From Hymenopellis radicata (lineage: Eukaryota; Basidiomycota; Agaricomycetes; Agaricales; Physalacriaceae): DNA of 64,000 nucleotides. Shown here one piece after another: positions 1 through 10,956 of the stretch. The notes under the pieces were generated by a model. The model did no database searches, was not told where the DNA came from, and saw only the letters and a list, made by a program, of their open reading frames with translations. Every line of letters starts with the position of its first letter. Within the stretch, counting starts at the first letter, position 1. Position numbers and translations under genes: made by a program. The stretch covers positions 161,456-225,455 of the forward strand of contig JADNRX010000046.1 in NCBI GenBank assembly GCA_015501595.1, read 5' to 3'.

Positions 1-174
1 TGTTCCCGCAGTCGTCCGTAACAGTCTGGTCTTCCTGATCGTTTGCAACAGAGAGTGTGTTTAGTTCCATAGATTCATCCAACCTGGATGTTGCTAAATG
101 TTCTGTATATGCGTCCCGCGTCGTTTGTGTGCCATCATCCTCTTCGATGTACCCACTCTCCTGTGTCTTTAAAA

Positions 175-729
175 TCAGGCGAGGGCGAGGGCGGGGATGC
201 AGTCTGGGAAAGATGCGGTAGAGATGTCGCACTTTTGCAGACAGTCTGTAGAGGCGGTACGAGACTCCGGATCTTGTGATACGATAGAATCCATCTCGTC
301 TTCCAGGGCCTTCACAATCTGCGTGCACATATACACCCATTCATAGGTTACCTGCTTCGAAAATCCCGGGAACCGGTGTCGCATTATCTTGACCATTGCT
401 TTCTTTCCGCGAGTGCGAGGCAGTTCAAGGAGGGCTTGGGCGACGTCGTGAGACGAGGAAGGGGGCGAATGGTTCTTGTCCTGGGTGAAAGACTCGTCAG
501 AGGAGATGGGCTCTGGGAAGTGCTCCGAAGCGAGTGCAAAGGCGGCGTGACGCAGACGGGATTCCAAAAGATGAGACGTAGTACTGTTCATCGCGGCTGT
601 AAACCCGTCAGTGGTGCAGGTCAGGATATTGAGAGGAAGACATACGAAATAGCAAGATAGGAATGCTCGAATGGCAGGTGCAAGACAATAGAGATGGTGG
701 TGGTTCAGAAGCAAGAGATGACGCGCCAC
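175..729 (-). CDS. uncertain hypothetical reading frame
   Basis: An open frame of 184 residues on the minus strand. Its first third is low complexity and Cys/Leu rich and does not look coding. The last ~110 residues have more ordinary composition, with an acidic/serine stretch (PISSDESFTQ) followed by a basic segment (RTRGKKAMVKIMRHRFPGF) and an alpha-helical end. It could be the last exon of a larger gene whose upstream part is not obvious, or a relic. No domain is recognised and there is no second copy in the window to test conservation. Confidence 0.25.
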   Translation of the reverse strand: MARHLLLLNHHHLYCLAPAIRAFLSCYFVCLPLNILTCTTDGFTAAMNSTTSHLLESRLRHAAFALASEHFPEPISSDESFTQDKNHSPPSSSHDVAQALLELPRTRGKKAMVKIMRHRFPGFSKQVTYEWVYMCTQIVKALEDEMDSIVSQDPESRTASTDCLQKCDISTASFPDCIPALALA

Positions 730-762
730 GTGCGCGTCGTATGATGAGCTTCAAGGTGGTTA

Positions 763-2420
763 TCAAAAACAGATTCGTTACGTTGTGGATATAGATGTCG
801 ATAGTGTGATGATAGTCTGTTTGAGAGGGCCATGAGCAAGACGGGCCCTCCATCTCCGTTCAATTAGGTCACTGTAACTAAGGTACTATTATACGGCTTC
901 CTGATCACAGCAGGACCTGCTCGACCCTCATCATACCTGGTTAGTATACAGCTTGACGTGCTGTTAACCATTATTGATTGGCTATCACCAACAGAGGGAA
1001 AGGGGACGACCTGAGCGAGGGGTGTGGTGAAGATACGCCAGTCGGGCGATTAGTATCGTCCCTATAACTATGTGACGGTGTTTGGAATGCAATGTTGGGC
1101 GCACGGATGGGTCGAGTTCTGGAGCACCGAAGATGATAAATCAATGTCCAAAGCATCAAGAAGACGCGACTTACCTGAATAGCCATGTCTCAACCGATGA
1201 GTACACCTCGACTCTAGTTCAAGATCTACGCGAGGAACAAATGTAAGAAGCGTACCTTTGACAGTGTCCACGGAGAGGCAACTTCAACCGCGCCGTCGAG
1301 CGCAAATATCACCGCATCGCTCGATCCGCCACTGAACTCGTCCTACACCCGGCTTCTGTGTTCAAGGCGAGGTTTGCGCTGGAGATACATTCACACCCTA
1401 GATCTTCCAAGGCGCACACGCTTGCCGGAAAACAGGCCTTCAAGATGTATACGAGCCGCCTCACCGTCGTGGATTTAGACCTGATTTAGACAAAGCGAGA
1501 TCGAAGGGCGGCGTAGACCGCCTGGTCGCGCGCGCATGCCTTTGTCATCCAACACTAAATCTTCCTCAGCCTTCAGGAGCACCCTCATCAGTCGTCCATC
1601 GGCCAGTAGCGTCTGCATACTCGACACCAACTCGTCCCGCAGAGCGACTCTGACGTCGCCAATTCCACAACGAAGGGCACACAAAAACAGATTCTTTACT
1701 TCGTGGATAGTTTATGTCGATAGTGTGATGAGAGTCTGTTGAGCAATGAGGGCCATGAGCAAGACGGGCCCACCATCTCCGTTCAATTATGTCTCTTATA
1801 GGTAAGTGCGATTATACGGCTTCCTGACCACAGCAGGACCTGCTCGACCCTCATTATACCTGGTTAGTATACAGCTTGGCTTGCTGTTAACCATTATTGA
1901 TTGACTATCACTCACAGAGGTACAGGGGACGACTTGAACGAGGGGTGTGATGAAGAACTGATCATGATCATTGAGAACGGTTCGGTAGAGTCGGGCGATT
2001 AATCGTCCCTATAACCATGTAACAATGTTGAAAATCGAATGCTGGGTGCACGGCTGCACGGATACAAGGTCGAATGAGACTCGCCAGAGAGCTGGTAACC
2101 TCTCCCGGCGAGGTCGACGACGAAGTCAATACTTCCCTCGTCTGATCCGCACACCAAAACAGATATCCACTCCTACCACACCCTCGTCTCGATATCCAAG
2201 GAGTGGCTTGCACCGCAGACCTATGCTCGCCCGCCAGAAGTCCGTCCACGTGGATATGAATTTTGTTGACAGACTGCAGAATCGTAGACTGCGACGAAGC
2301 AAAGTCCAGATGGACCTCATTCGATCGCTTGACAGCAACAGAGCTGAGCGTGGATTAGTCGCGCGCGCATCCAAGGTTGAATCCTCTTTCGAAGTCGGAC
2401 ACTATAATAGCGTCTCATGA
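763..2420. repeat. diverged direct repeat, two copies about 0.93 kb apart
   Basis: The stretch from 763 onward and the stretch from 1684 onward are recognisably the same sequence. Both start near AAACAGATTC, share GGGCCATGAGCAAGACGGGC, the block beginning TATACGGCTTCCTGA with its CAGCAGGACCTGCTCGACCC continuation, and a later TCGTCCCTATAAC. Copy 1 runs to about 1.42 kb and copy 2 to about 2.42 kb. They differ by many substitutions and small indels, so the duplication is older than the large array further right. Decayed HAM1-like coding sequence lies inside both. Confidence 0.6.
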
Positions 2421-3550
2421 TGAGCCGCTAATGAGGCCATTTACCGCATTGAGGCACCTGTAGACTTCACAAGGGGAATCAGGATGATCATGACAGGTCC
2501 ATCATGAAGCTCATGCACAACAGGCCCTCAAAGAACGACACCAACGTCGTCGAGACAGAGGTAATCGTGTCCTTCCCAAAAATAGCACGCCCGCTCAGTG
2601 GTGATGCACCACCTTCGACCGTGACATCTGCCATGAAATTGACAGACGACAACGAAATGCATAACGGCGGCGTGATCGAGTCGTCCTGGGGAAACGCTCG
2701 GCAGTAAATGCCTTAGATGAAGATATAGGAGTGGATATGGAAAGGAGGGCGGTTATACAGCGTAGTCGAGGAGATCAGGCTTTCGCGTCTGGGAGGAAAT
2801 GCGACCTGGTACCGCGCGCCGAGGCAGTGAGGACCTTTGTAGCGGTGGATGCGCGTTTCTGTCAACAAGGTTTCGACAGCGGTGCACCTGTAAAGGAATC
2901 GTCCCCTGCTAACACTGGAAATATCGTCGAAGTCAAGTGTCTCAAACCTCCGTATGATGCGAAAGCGTTATCAACAATGCCTTTCGCCACGCTCTGCGCA
3001 TCGATTGCTATATTTCCAGGTTGGAAACTGACGTTTCCATCACTTTTTGGCAATCATGCCTCCAGCGATCTGAACGAGGTTGGCAACTGGCGGCGTCTGC
3101 GACCGTAGAAAGTATGTCGCGCATTGGATGATTTCGTAGGCTCTCGTTCGATTGCGCGAGTAAAGGGTGCTAGGTAATATGAGCCATTTTGATCTCCGTC
3201 AACTGTCAAGGTTGACGCTCACTGGGACGACTGCTTGAGTTGGATGGGCATCATCTCGTATGGTGATCTAGAGTCCGTAATGAGTTCAATCCAAGTAGTA
3301 AAACGACAGACGTACCTGTCTTTCCCGGCCCCATTATCAAAGTTCGTAAATCCTCCTTCAGTAATAATTCCCGACCTGCTTCACTCAGGTTTGGTTCAGT
3401 TCCCGTACCGTTCAAGCTGCTCCTGCGAACGGCGAAGACGGTATCATGCCATCATTTTGGTCCTGTGGACTGTCCGTCTGTGAGGGCGCCGCTAACGGTT
3501 ACCGCCTTGGGAGAGCTGATAGTTCTAACAAGCTCCAAGAGCGCTCCTTT
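1270..3550 (-). pseudogene. decayed HAM1-like gene copy (far left)
   Basis: Minus-strand pieces match the better preserved HAM1-like copies at 7.7-10.5 and 19.9-22.7 kb in the same order. The C-terminal domain piece is at about 2.1-2.4 kb (IHVEGLLAGEHR, then the region before the GYRDEGVVGVDICFG motif). Middle pieces are at 2.5-2.75 kb, the N-terminal helical piece (NVSFQPGNIAIDAQSVAKG) at 2.86-3.05 kb, and part of exon 1 at about 3.36-3.53 kb, where the DNA resembles 10.24-10.39 kb. Frames are broken throughout and the C-terminal portion is present twice because of the local direct repeat. It cannot encode the full protein. Orientation matches the copy at 7.7-10.5 kb, so the left side was also once an array. 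Confidence 0.55.
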
Positions 3551-4164
3551 CCGAGGTATGGCGGGATAATTTACGTCGATGTCTCCGACCATGGCACGAG
3601 GCATGGAAGTTCCTATTCGCGAAAAGGAATGGTACTCGCTTTCCCTTGAACTACTAAGAGAAAAAACTCAGACCATGTAACACGAACACAGTTGTGAAGA
3701 CCTGGCATCGATAGAAGATGATCGTCGCGGACAAGCAGAGGTTGGCTGCACAGCCACTCAACCAACTGCTTTACATGCGCGACCATTATGTAGTTCCCCG
3801 CTGAATGTGGCCGCAACATTATTGAATGGTACGAAAACAATCTGCATGATAGTGGATATTCGCTCAGCAGCTGTGGCACAGGTTTCGCCACAACTATCGT
3901 TCCCACTTCCTTCATTGGCTATGTCGACAGTTTGGTGCATATCTAATTATACACTGGCCCCCCAACACGTCTGTATCAAGGCCCATTCCGCTTCTTGATA
4001 AGGCGTTAACGCGATTGGTTCGGAAGGTGCACTGGTACGGGTGGGCATTCACAGTGACTGACAGCCTTCACGTCACCGGTTCTGTTAAAGTATCGTTGCA
4101 TCTTCCACGACGACGCACTGCTACCCCATCCACCCTCAGCTCAGCCCACGTCTTTTTGTCCTTC

Positions 4165-7100
4165 ATGCCTGTTGTTGACGACGAAGTGCCGACGAATGTG
4201 CCGTCAGAGCGCCGTCCCGCTGCTACAGCAGTGCAGGCGGAGTCCGAAGAGTCTTCTGAAACGGAGGACAGTGAGATGCACGATGGAGGAGCTGTTGATA
4301 TCGCTCCAGTCCTACCATCCAAGCGTCGCCGCAGGAATGACAAGTTTTTCGGTTTATCGACCGATGCCCGCACTCCGCCTACGGGCGCAACCAGGAGTGA
4401 GTTTGTTTTGTTTCCCAGTCTTCCCTTGCTGATCAAGTCTGTCAGTCCTTGATCCCCTCGACTACGAGGCGAAGTACGCCCCCGATCCCATCAACGAAGA
4501 AACTGCACCGAATGCTCGTGTGTGGAGAATGTGTGCCGATGAGTTTGCAATATTCGATGCGGATCTGTCGGAAGATAATAGGGATACCGTAGATGTCCTC
4601 CTTGTTTTCGTGAGTGTCTTCGGTCCTTTCGACACATCCCATGCTTAATCAAGACATCAGGCTGGTCTGTTCTCAGCCGTGGTTACTTCGTTTCTCGTGC
4701 TAGTTTCCGCACAGCTGCAACCGGATTATACTCAGCTATCCTCGTCCATCATGTACGAACTTCTGGTTGTCCAGCGCGCGATTGGGAATGCATCATCCGT
4801 TGATCTCGCTCCGGTCTCTCCATCCCCCGCTATCCCTTTCGTGCCGAGCCAGTCATACATTTGGGTTAATGGGCTGTGGTACACCAGCTTGTCCCTCAGT
4901 TTGATCACGGCGCTAGTCGCTTCCCTCGTTAAGCAATGGATGCACCAGTATATGGCGACAACGTCTGGGACTCCCGCGACCGTTGCATGATACGACAGTA
5001 TCGGTACGATGGCTACGAGAAATGGGGTGTCTCGTTCATCGTTGGAACACTCCCTGTCCTTATGCATCTGTCTCTCGGTCTGTTCTTTGTCGGCCTGACG
5101 GTTTATCTCATCCAACTCTACCTACCCCTTGCCTACATCCCCGGCTCGCTTGCTGGGATCACTTGTGTTGCTTATTTTGTCAGTCATGCTATATCTGCTA
5201 TCTATTTGCAGTGCCCTTATAGAACGCCGCTAGCAAATCTTCTCTTTGTTCTGTGCACGCATGCAGAATATCGTATCACCAAATTTTTTGCGGATCCACT
5301 TCGGCCCATTTCTAGGATATCATTCCTCCCTTTCTTCATGAGGCGCGCCATTATTTCTCTCAACTTGAAGCTGTGGGATACACCCGACATTCCATCATGC
5401 TCCTTCCGTGATGCGGAATCTGCGGACATTGGTCGCAGACCCGAGTATGCCTTTGACGTCTTACACTGGATGATCAAGACCACAGCCAACAGTACAGCTC
5501 GAAGTCTGATTCACCAGGCAATTGGTGGTTTCTCGTTCAAATACACCAATGAAAGACTCTCCTCATATGCAGATGCCTTTTCTCCAGACTCTGAAGAACT
5601 GGGCTGTCTGGGTGTTCAGCTTGCCGATGCTAACGATGCAGGCTCTCAAGCTGCCGGTCAGAAGCTTGAGCGCCTTTTGCGAGCCATTGTTGTTATGGAT
5701 GTTGAAGTGGCTGCTTTTTTTGTGATGGGATGGAGATTGGTTGCTAGCCTGGAGTCAGTCATGCCGGAAATGTTGCCGCCACAACTTGTGGCTTCTGCCA
5801 TTGCTTCCGGAATATATTCATCGATCGAAGCTGAGAGGGTACTCCAGCACCCCGGACTTCTCCTTCATCCGCGGTTATGGTTGTGCTTCTTTCAGACGGT
5901 GCTATCCGATACTATCCGACTGCGCACAATTCGGATTGCTCGTGAGGAACAGCCAAGCCTTGGGAGATGGCTCTTTTTTTCCGTCTTTGCACCACTCCAC
6001 ATTCTATCTTAAACTCTTTCAACACCGAGCCCAATCCGAAGATTTCTGACAGTAATGCCGTGACTTACAAAGCTCTTTTCGGTTATAAAGACTTGAATGA
6101 TATCATTGAAAAGATCATCCTGCAGTATGTACTGTCCTCTTTTGACCCCGGGGTCTCCGATGCAGCCTACGGTCTTCAAATCCCTCTGCCTTTCAATTGG
6201 TCTTCCAGTTCCTGGGTGATGAAGGATAAAGGATTTCGAATTCAGATCGCTATCATGAATTATTATCGGTTTGTGGTCCTACATGAAGAAGAATATCGGT
6301 ATGATCAGGAGTATCCTGCGGCGCTGAACGCCCTCCATGGTGCAGTACATGAAATGCTGTCCTCTTTTCTTCAACTTCGGAATTCGGAATTCGAAAAGCG
6401 CCATATCATTTCCCTTGTAACTACCCGATTGTTCTCTGATCTGCCTATCCCACCCAAATGGAGCGATCTGGATGACATTCGAAAGAAAGCCTTGCCACTC
6501 ACAACCGGTTCATCTTCCAAGCCGCATACAGGGGTGTATATGAGGCGTGGTTCTCACCATCGTTTCATTTCATCTTTGCTGGCACCGGTGTTGACTCAGG
6601 AGATATCGCCTTCAGAGAATAGCCACCATTACATTGTCCCCGCGGTCATGATGGCGGATATTAGAATTCGTTCTAACCTTCCCGAGGCCTTCAAATTCTT
6701 GCGCACAAATGATCTCCTCTTCCAAGCCGCATACAGGGGTGTATATGAGGCGTGGTTCTCACCATTGTTCATTTCATCTTTGCTGGCACCGGTGTTGACT
6801 CAGGAGATATCGCCTTCGGAGGATAGCCACCATTACATTCTCCCCGCGGTCGTGATGGCGGATATTGGAATTCGTTCTGGACTTCCCGAGGCCTTCAAAT
6901 TTTTGCGCACAAATGATCTCCTGAATAACCTCTTTCCGTACCATCGCAATCGGCCCATTTACTCTCTCCTCGCCCGCTACATTGCTGTGGTCTGCACAAC
7001 TTACACCACTGTCATGGAATCACACGAAGACACAGCCAACGGGACTTGGAACCAGGAGTTGAGCGAGAATCAGCTTCTTCTCTCGACTGTTGGTTCTCTA

Positions 7101-7454
7101 GCACAAGTCACTATCCTTGTGTTGGCGGAACAAGAACCAGAAATGTATAAGGTCCTACTACGGGATGTTTGGTCAGGAGACTCGGATGCGTTGAGCAAAG
7201 AGGCTCTGAGGGATGTCGAGGTCCTCGTAACAAATATGATACGGCCGGAGAGCGAATACTGGAACGGATTGAAAATACTCGACGAGGACATATCTCTTCT
7301 CAGAGGTCTTCGAGAGGACGAGCACCTCCAACTTCAGGAGGAGCTGAGCACCCGCTGGCTGACGTTCAAGGACGATCTCGATCGCGCGCAAGGACAGGAT
7401 ACGGCGGGAGGAATTGAGCAGTCATCCACTGGGATGAGATCAGACGGACGCTAG
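4165..7454 (+). pseudogene. DUF6535 membrane protein gene, copy 1 (frameshifted)
   Basis: The DUF6535 family consists of fungal proteins of unknown function with a conserved N-terminal multi-span membrane region. Exon 1 (4165-4396) is an acidic, Ser-rich leader ending in a basic SKRRRRNDK patch. Exon 2 (4446-4609) carries the family block before the membrane part (VWRMCADEFAIFDADL, DTVDVLLVF). Exon 3 starts at 4661 with AGLFSAVVTSF and contains four membrane segments, including LSLSLITALVASLVKQW and LSLGLFFVGLTVYLIQL. Introns are 49 and 51 bases. The gene is broken: one base is missing near 4975 (three C where sister copies have four), one near 5955 (CC for CCC), and a 205-base internal duplication begins at 6514. 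The far C-terminus (RGLREDEHLQLQEEL, ending GMRSDGR) is shared with the other copies. It converges on the HAM1-like copy at 7722. Confidence 0.85.
6514..6923 (+). repeat. 205-base internal tandem duplication inside DUF6535 copy 1
   Basis: Two adjacent near-identical copies start at 6514 and 6719, both with CTTCCAAGCCGCATACAGGG. Sister genes have this segment once, coding for a stretch such as YEAWFSPSFISSLLAP. The first copy is read out of frame at its beginning and returns to frame through one extra T (CATCGTTTCATT against CATTGTTCATT), so the frame stays open across both copies. Confidence 0.85.
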
Positions 7455-7721
7455 CTGGAAGGAAGAGTGGGACGCACCGCGACGGCTGTACAGGAGGAAA
7501 ACAGATTCAGAGCGCATGGCTAGGTAGAAGGTAGGTAGGTAACTGATCAGTATCCGAACGCGACTGTACATTATGAAGAAAGTGTCATCTAGTATGATTG
7601 CCGCGAATAAGTGAACATAGTTTCCGCTAGTCTCGTCGAGAATTAATTGATGCTAAGATTATCGTAAGCACCAGTTGACAATAGCATGGCACCTTGAAAC
7701 GGCGGAAAAGAATCCACTCAA

Positions 7722-10491
7722 TCATGCAATATCAAAGGCATCACTCCTCCACCCACATATCCGTTCAACCGTCGCCTCTTCACTCCCCACCCTCTCAGGC
7801 GCATCATCCATCTCCTCCCGGAGCGCACCCACACCCTTCCCAACCTCCCTAACCTCTCCCACAACCCTCTCCTCAGTATCTTGTATCTCATCCACCGCCC
7901 TCTCATACATCCCGCTCGGCGACTCCAACGGTGCCGGCTCGCCCTTCGCCGGAAGCAGCTGCGGCACGACTCCAACAGCCAACGCAGCCGTAGTATCTGG
8001 CTCCTCACCAGACGCAATATCCATCTGGACGCCCTTCATCGACACCGTGGGCTCCACCCTCATCTCATCGTTGCTCTCTGGAAGCAACGTCCCAATAGCA
8101 TGCGTGATAGCGCCCCACATGCTCTTCTTGTTCTCTTTCGTCTCGACGGCAACGACGTGCGCCAACGATCCTATTTCCTCTACGACAGCCTTGATGACAC
8201 TCTCCATCATCCCTTCTACCTGCTTCTTCACGAACCACGTCGCCAGCAGTAGGACCACTGGATTAATTAATAGGCCATGCAGCATCCAATGCCTCGATTC
8301 CGACAGTTCGATGCGGAGACCCATCGATGGCGGAAGATTGACCTTCACAGACTCGACAGAAAGCTGCGCGCCAACCTCCTCCTCCTTCGCACCGGTGAGG
8401 TCGACCACCAAGTCAATACTTCCCTCGTCCGATCCGCCACCAAAGCAGATATCCACTCCCACCACACCCTCGTCTCGATATCCAAAGAGCGGCTTGTACC
8501 GCAAATAATACCCAAGGTCATCTAAACTGACGACCTCTCTATGCTCGGCCGCCAGTAGTCCTTCCACGTGAATATAAATCCTGCTGGCAGACCGCATAAT
8601 CGTAGATTGGGGGGAAGAAAAATCCAGATGGACCTCGTTCGATTGCTTGACGTGAACAGAGCTCGGCATGGGCTAGCTCGTCGCGCGCGCATCATCCGAG
8701 ACTTCATCTTCTTCAGCAGTCAAGGAAACCCTCATCAGCCGCCCATCTAGCGCCAAATCCACCGACGCATCTGCATGATCATGCCTCGCCTGTCAGCGAG
8801 GTTCATACGCAGCACACTTTCCAAAAACAACACCAACACTGTCCATAGAAATGTGGTCGCGTCATTCCACAATGTTTCCGACAAATGGCGCATGCGTTCC
8901 TTTACAGGACGAATAGTCGACACATACCCCTCGACGTCCGCCATGAGAGCGGATAGTGCCATTAATAATCGCTTCGTCGTCGTGTCGTTCTGCAGAGCCT
9001 TGGTGAAGACATGCAACTCGGTCGTGAGAGCATTGAAAGCGGAATTATGAGCGCGACAGTGACCACATATGGCTTTAGCCCGGTCGAAGAGATGGAGGAT
9101 GTCCTGCTTTGCCGCAGGAGAATCAATGTAATCTGACACATCCAAAGAACGTGTAAGGAAGGCGCGGACTTCCTTGACATATGCGCGTATTTCTTTTGAC
9201 AAATCATCGGCGCTGGCTGAGTTGGCAAGGAAGTTGTCGGTGGCATGTACGAGCAGTGAGAGCGATTTCCCAGAAGCCAGCCATTCTAAAATCGCGCGCA
9301 TGTCCCCGAGTGCATATTCAAAGGGATGCATTAGGCGCTCGGTAGCTTCTTGAATTTCGTCCGGGAGTGTTGCTGTAGTCTGCTCGAAAAAGGAATCGAT
9401 ATATTTGTCCAGAAGGATGAGGAGCGTTTTGATGGCTTGAACATGTTCGGGGTTCTGTCGAGCTTCGGACAACATCTACACCAGATAGTGTTAGTTGGAC
9501 AAATTTGAATGAAAACCAAAAGAACTTACGACTTGAAACGCATCTGCAAGGGTAGCTAATTCGTGCTCATCCTCACGAGGAACATCCTTTGATGTGGTTG
9601 CGTGTTCTTTGGTATGGGAAGGACGGATCGTAGCACCATCAACAACTTCCCGTACCACGCCTTGCGCCTCGGATGGCAGATTCCCAAGGTTGGAAACTGA
9701 CGTGTCGATGTCTCCCACGACCTTCGCTTCTACCTCTTGGGCAGTGGCCTGTACGCCTTCGGCGATTTGCGCTACTGTTTCCGCGACATCTCGCACTTGT
9801 TCAACAGCATCGCCTATATCGCTCGCTAACCGGAACAGCATCCTGGGTAACTTTGACGACTGTAGACAGAAAGATACGAAATGCGGCGGAGGTGACGAAG
9901 AGACTGAGAATGGTTGTGCAAGATTGAGTGAAGTCGTAGATGTCGCGTTCAAGTTCGTGAGCGGAGGTACTGGACGATATGAGCAACAATTCAGGAACTG
10001 TTTTCAAAAGACTCACATTTAGCTTGGACAGCTTCCGAGGTGTCGGAAGCTACACAGACGGCTGCTTCAGTTGGTGGTGCAATTTGGCGGACATGATATA
10101 ACAGTTCTTGTATTCTATCATCATCTAGCACCAACGGGTCAGCTTCAATCAGGCGAGAAAAGGAGGAACGCACGATTCTTCTCAAGCCCGAATATCAAAA
10201 CAAGTTCGCAGATCTCCTAACATCCTGTAGTATTTTGCATCCTGGTTGGCTTAGTTTCGCGTACCGCTGCTCCTTCAGGACGTTCGACCTGAGAAGAGCG
10301 TGTATTATGCCGTCAATTTGGTCCTGAGAGGGGTACTTTCCGGCTCTGAAAGCAGCAACGACGGCTACCGCCTTGTGAGAGATACTTTGTATGGTCGCTG
10401 GATCTGCGACCTTGGCGAGTAAAGGTGTCCTCTCCGATGCATCACCGTTCGTACTACGCCGACGTCCACAGCACGAGGCGCAGAGACCCAT
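7722..10491 (-). pseudogene. HAM1-like gene, copy 1 (multiple frame lesions)
   Basis: The conceptual product resembles fungal HAM1-like proteins (N- and C-terminal HAM1 domains), linked in other fungi to hyphal fusion and lipid or membrane association. It begins MGLCASCCGRRR, a plausible N-myristoylation and palmitoylation site, followed by RTPLLAK and a helical domain with AFRAGKYPSQDQID. A helical middle (DIGDAVEQVRDVAETVAQ) and the C-terminal domain (YLRYKPLFGYRDEGVVGVDI) follow, ending in NPVVLLLATWFVKKQVEG and a glutamate-rich helix. Introns lie near 9970-10018 and 9478-9531. Lesions against copy 2: one base lost near 10214 giving an early stop, one base lost near 9950, a net 22-base loss near 8785, and a TAG near 8675. 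Family assignment is from remembered motif patterns and is fairly but not fully certain. Confidence 0.72.
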
Positions 10492-10956
10492 TTGAGTATT
10501 CGTTTCCTGTCAATTTCTGGAGATTTTAATTTGGAGACTGGGACATACTTGAGAGCAGTCTGTCTTCAGACTATAGGAACAGCCTCAGCTATGTAACAGT
10601 GATAAAACAATAGAGACATACCGAGCATTAACAGCTATACAGAGGCTGAGTTTGCGAGTCGGGGCAACATGATGGGTGTGGAGGCAAGACGCGTTAGTGA
10701 GTTAACTTCCAAAACAAGCAATGTGCGCCACGATCATCTTCAGGCTATGTCAATGAGCATACGAGAACTGGAGACCAAGAAACTCGCGAACATCAGTACG
10801 GCCTCAGTGGCAGTACTCTTCGAAGTCATTCTGAAAGTCTTCAGAAAATGTGTGGATGTGTGGTATTGCAACTAAATAGTAGCACAGTAAATCATCAAAA
10901 TAGTATACATGTATAGTAGTCGTCGCGGTGTATGTACAGTGTAATGGGGAGTGTTG

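Larger units (their letters stand above)
3660..10800. repeat. left arm of a giant inverted repeat
   Basis: This arm is the reverse complement of 19.57-28.5 kb. It contains the same genes in mirror order: DUF6535 (plus here, minus there) and HAM1-like (minus here, plus there). Matching landmarks include the DUF6535 first exon (4165-4396 against 27840-28071), the HAM1-like first exon (10491 against 19896), and the inner edge, where CACGATCATCTTCAGGCT near 10.73 kb matches its complement near 19.63 kb. Similarity stops near 10.80 and 19.57 kb. The right arm is about 1.8 kb longer, essentially because of transposon insertions. The arms differ by substitutions and short indels, so they are diverged copies and not an assembly artefact of identical sequence. 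Confidence 0.88.

Noticed and set aside
4964..4990. Treating the frame change in DUF6535 copy 1 as an intron
   Set aside because: The sister copies read straight through with one additional C and there is no donor/acceptor pair, so a one-base loss is the simpler reading.
7675..8508. 277-codon plus-strand open frame
   Set aside because: It lies antisense to the HAM1-like C-terminal domain, whose minus frame has the conserved motifs; its Ser/Pro/Thr-rich composition is what the complement of that gene yields. The same applies to 21904-22731.
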